Source: CAYZFD01 sp964477735 (GTDB taxonomy: Bacteria; Bacteroidota; Bacteroidia; Flavobacteriales; Flavobacteriaceae). From it: a DNA stretch of 7,422 nucleotides. A program made the translations under genes and the position numbers. The stretch is from contig CAYZFD010000063.1 in NCBI GenBank assembly GCA_964477735.1, positions 1 through 7,422 on the forward strand. The letters are read 5' to 3'. Below, piece by piece: positions 6,709 to 7,422 of this stretch. The notes under the pieces were generated by a model that had not been told where the DNA came from, did no database searches, and saw nothing but the letters and a program-made list of their open reading frames with translations. Numbering within the stretch: the stretch's first letter is position 1; each line of letters begins with the position of its first letter.

Positions 6709-7422
6709 ATACGATTCTTTTAATCACTCTAAGCTTATGTGTGTGCCTGTTGAGTTCAGTGTTAAAAATCCCACTCTGATCTATTCTATCGATGCGCACT
6801 TTTCCGAAAGCATGAATGATGTGATTCTGAGGTAAGATCATACCCACGTGCGTGATAACCCCTTCGCTATTGTCGAAGAAGGCTAGGTCTCCGGGTTCGC
6901 TTTCTTCAATAAAACTCAACACCTCACCTTGAGTGGCTTGTTGTGCTGCATCGCGAAGAAGTTTGTAGCCATTAATTTTATAAACTGTTTGCACAAAGCC
7001 TGAACAATCGATACCAAAAGCTGTTTTCCCCCCCCAAAGGTAGGGCGTGTTTAGAAAGAGTGCTGCAGTTTCGGGGAGTTGTGTTTTAGACTGTTGACCC
7101 GATTGGAATTTACCTTCGTAGCGTTGATTTAATAATTTAGCTCCGCTCACATGGCTACCCATGTGAATTGGAAACATAAGTTGCTCGTTTTCCCAAATAC
7201 ATTCTACCAAATCTTGAGCGACTTCAATAGGCTTGGCATCTAAAGAAAAAAAGAGGTTTTCGTCTATTTCCTGGAATTGTTTGTTGTCTATCCAGCCTTC
7301 ATATCCATCAAAAGCTAGCGAAATTCGACTCCATTTTTTCCTTCGTTCCAAAACCTTAAAATGCTCACCATAGAGCACTTGAGAAACCAATTCGCTAGGG
7401 TCACTGGGTTCGGCGCGCATAG
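6707..7422 (-). CDS. SH3-NlpC/P60 (C40) peptidase, 5' end cut by window edge
   Basis: This is an NlpC/P60 cysteine peptidase of the kind that cleaves gamma-D-Glu-diamino acid bonds in murein peptides. Residue numbers count from the ATG at 7418-7420. An SH3-like domain covers about 1-50 (VSQVLYGEHF ... GYEGWIDNKQ). The catalytic domain has YLWGGKT (127-133), the nucleophile C139 in GIDCSGFVQ, H191 in THVGM, and H203 in IIHAFG as the probable third residue. SH3 plus NlpC resembles YkfC-type endopeptidases used in peptidoglycan peptide recycling, but the exact substrate is inferred. The ATG at the edge is probably not the true start: MRAEPSDPSELVSQ corresponds to an internal stretch in relatives as I remember them, and the frame stays open to position 7422, whose last two bases fit a preceding NCT codon such as proline. 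About a dozen residues are probably missing, so a signal peptide cannot be ruled in or out. An eight-G run encodes part of WGG. The gene converges on the TPR gene and shares its terminator. Confidence 0.88.
   Translation of the reverse strand, partial: MRAEPSDPSELVSQVLYGEHFKVLERRKKWSRISLAFDGYEGWIDNKQFQEIDENLFFSLDAKPIEVAQDLVECIWENEQLMFPIHMGSHVSGAKLLNQRYEGKFQSGQQSKTQLPETAALFLNTPYLWGGKTAFGIDCSGFVQTVYKINGYKLLRDAAQQATQGEVLSFIEESEPGDLAFFDNSEGVITHVGMILPQNHIIHAFGKVRIDRIDQSGIFNTELNRHTHKLRVIKRIV

Overview
The window looks like core chromosome from a member of the Bacteroidota, most likely a flavobacterium. The evidence is AT-rich DNA, no Shine-Dalgarno sequence in front of any gene, GyrA and ClpC proteins with Flavobacteriia-type wording (for example the ClpC opening MDDNFSPRVKDVI), and a signal peptide ending in the 'LQA|Q' style common in this phylum. 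There is no mobile element, CRISPR array, tRNA or rRNA, and no sign of recent gene transfer.

Layout from left to right. Positions 1-58 are AT-rich sequence beyond the clpC stop, with no gene I can defend. Positions 59-2629 (minus) hold a complete clpC, a two-AAA+ Clp unfoldase that feeds ClpP. Positions 2630-2881 are a 252-bp divergent control region between clpC and gyrA; it contains an imperfect inverted repeat at 2686-2733. Positions 2882-5407 (plus) hold a complete gyrA (DNA gyrase subunit A). Only 21 bp later, at 5429-6658 (plus), is a secreted or periplasmic TPR protein of unknown function that probably shares gyrA's transcript. A strong intrinsic terminator at 6678-6708 is U/A-flanked on both strands and serves both converging genes. 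Positions 6707-7422 (minus) hold an SH3-NlpC/P60 cell-wall peptide hydrolase whose first residues lie beyond the right edge.

The genes fall into housekeeping roles: protein quality control (ClpC), chromosome supercoiling (GyrA), an exported scaffold-type TPR protein, and murein peptide cleavage (NlpC/P60). I see no multi-gene system linking them and nothing that qualifies as a new biological system. The points most worth a second look are the uncharacterised TPR protein tied to gyrA, the inverted repeat in the divergent promoter region, the eight-G tract across the active-site entrance of the NlpC/P60 gene, and the altered GyrA-box with an intact-looking copy in a later blade.
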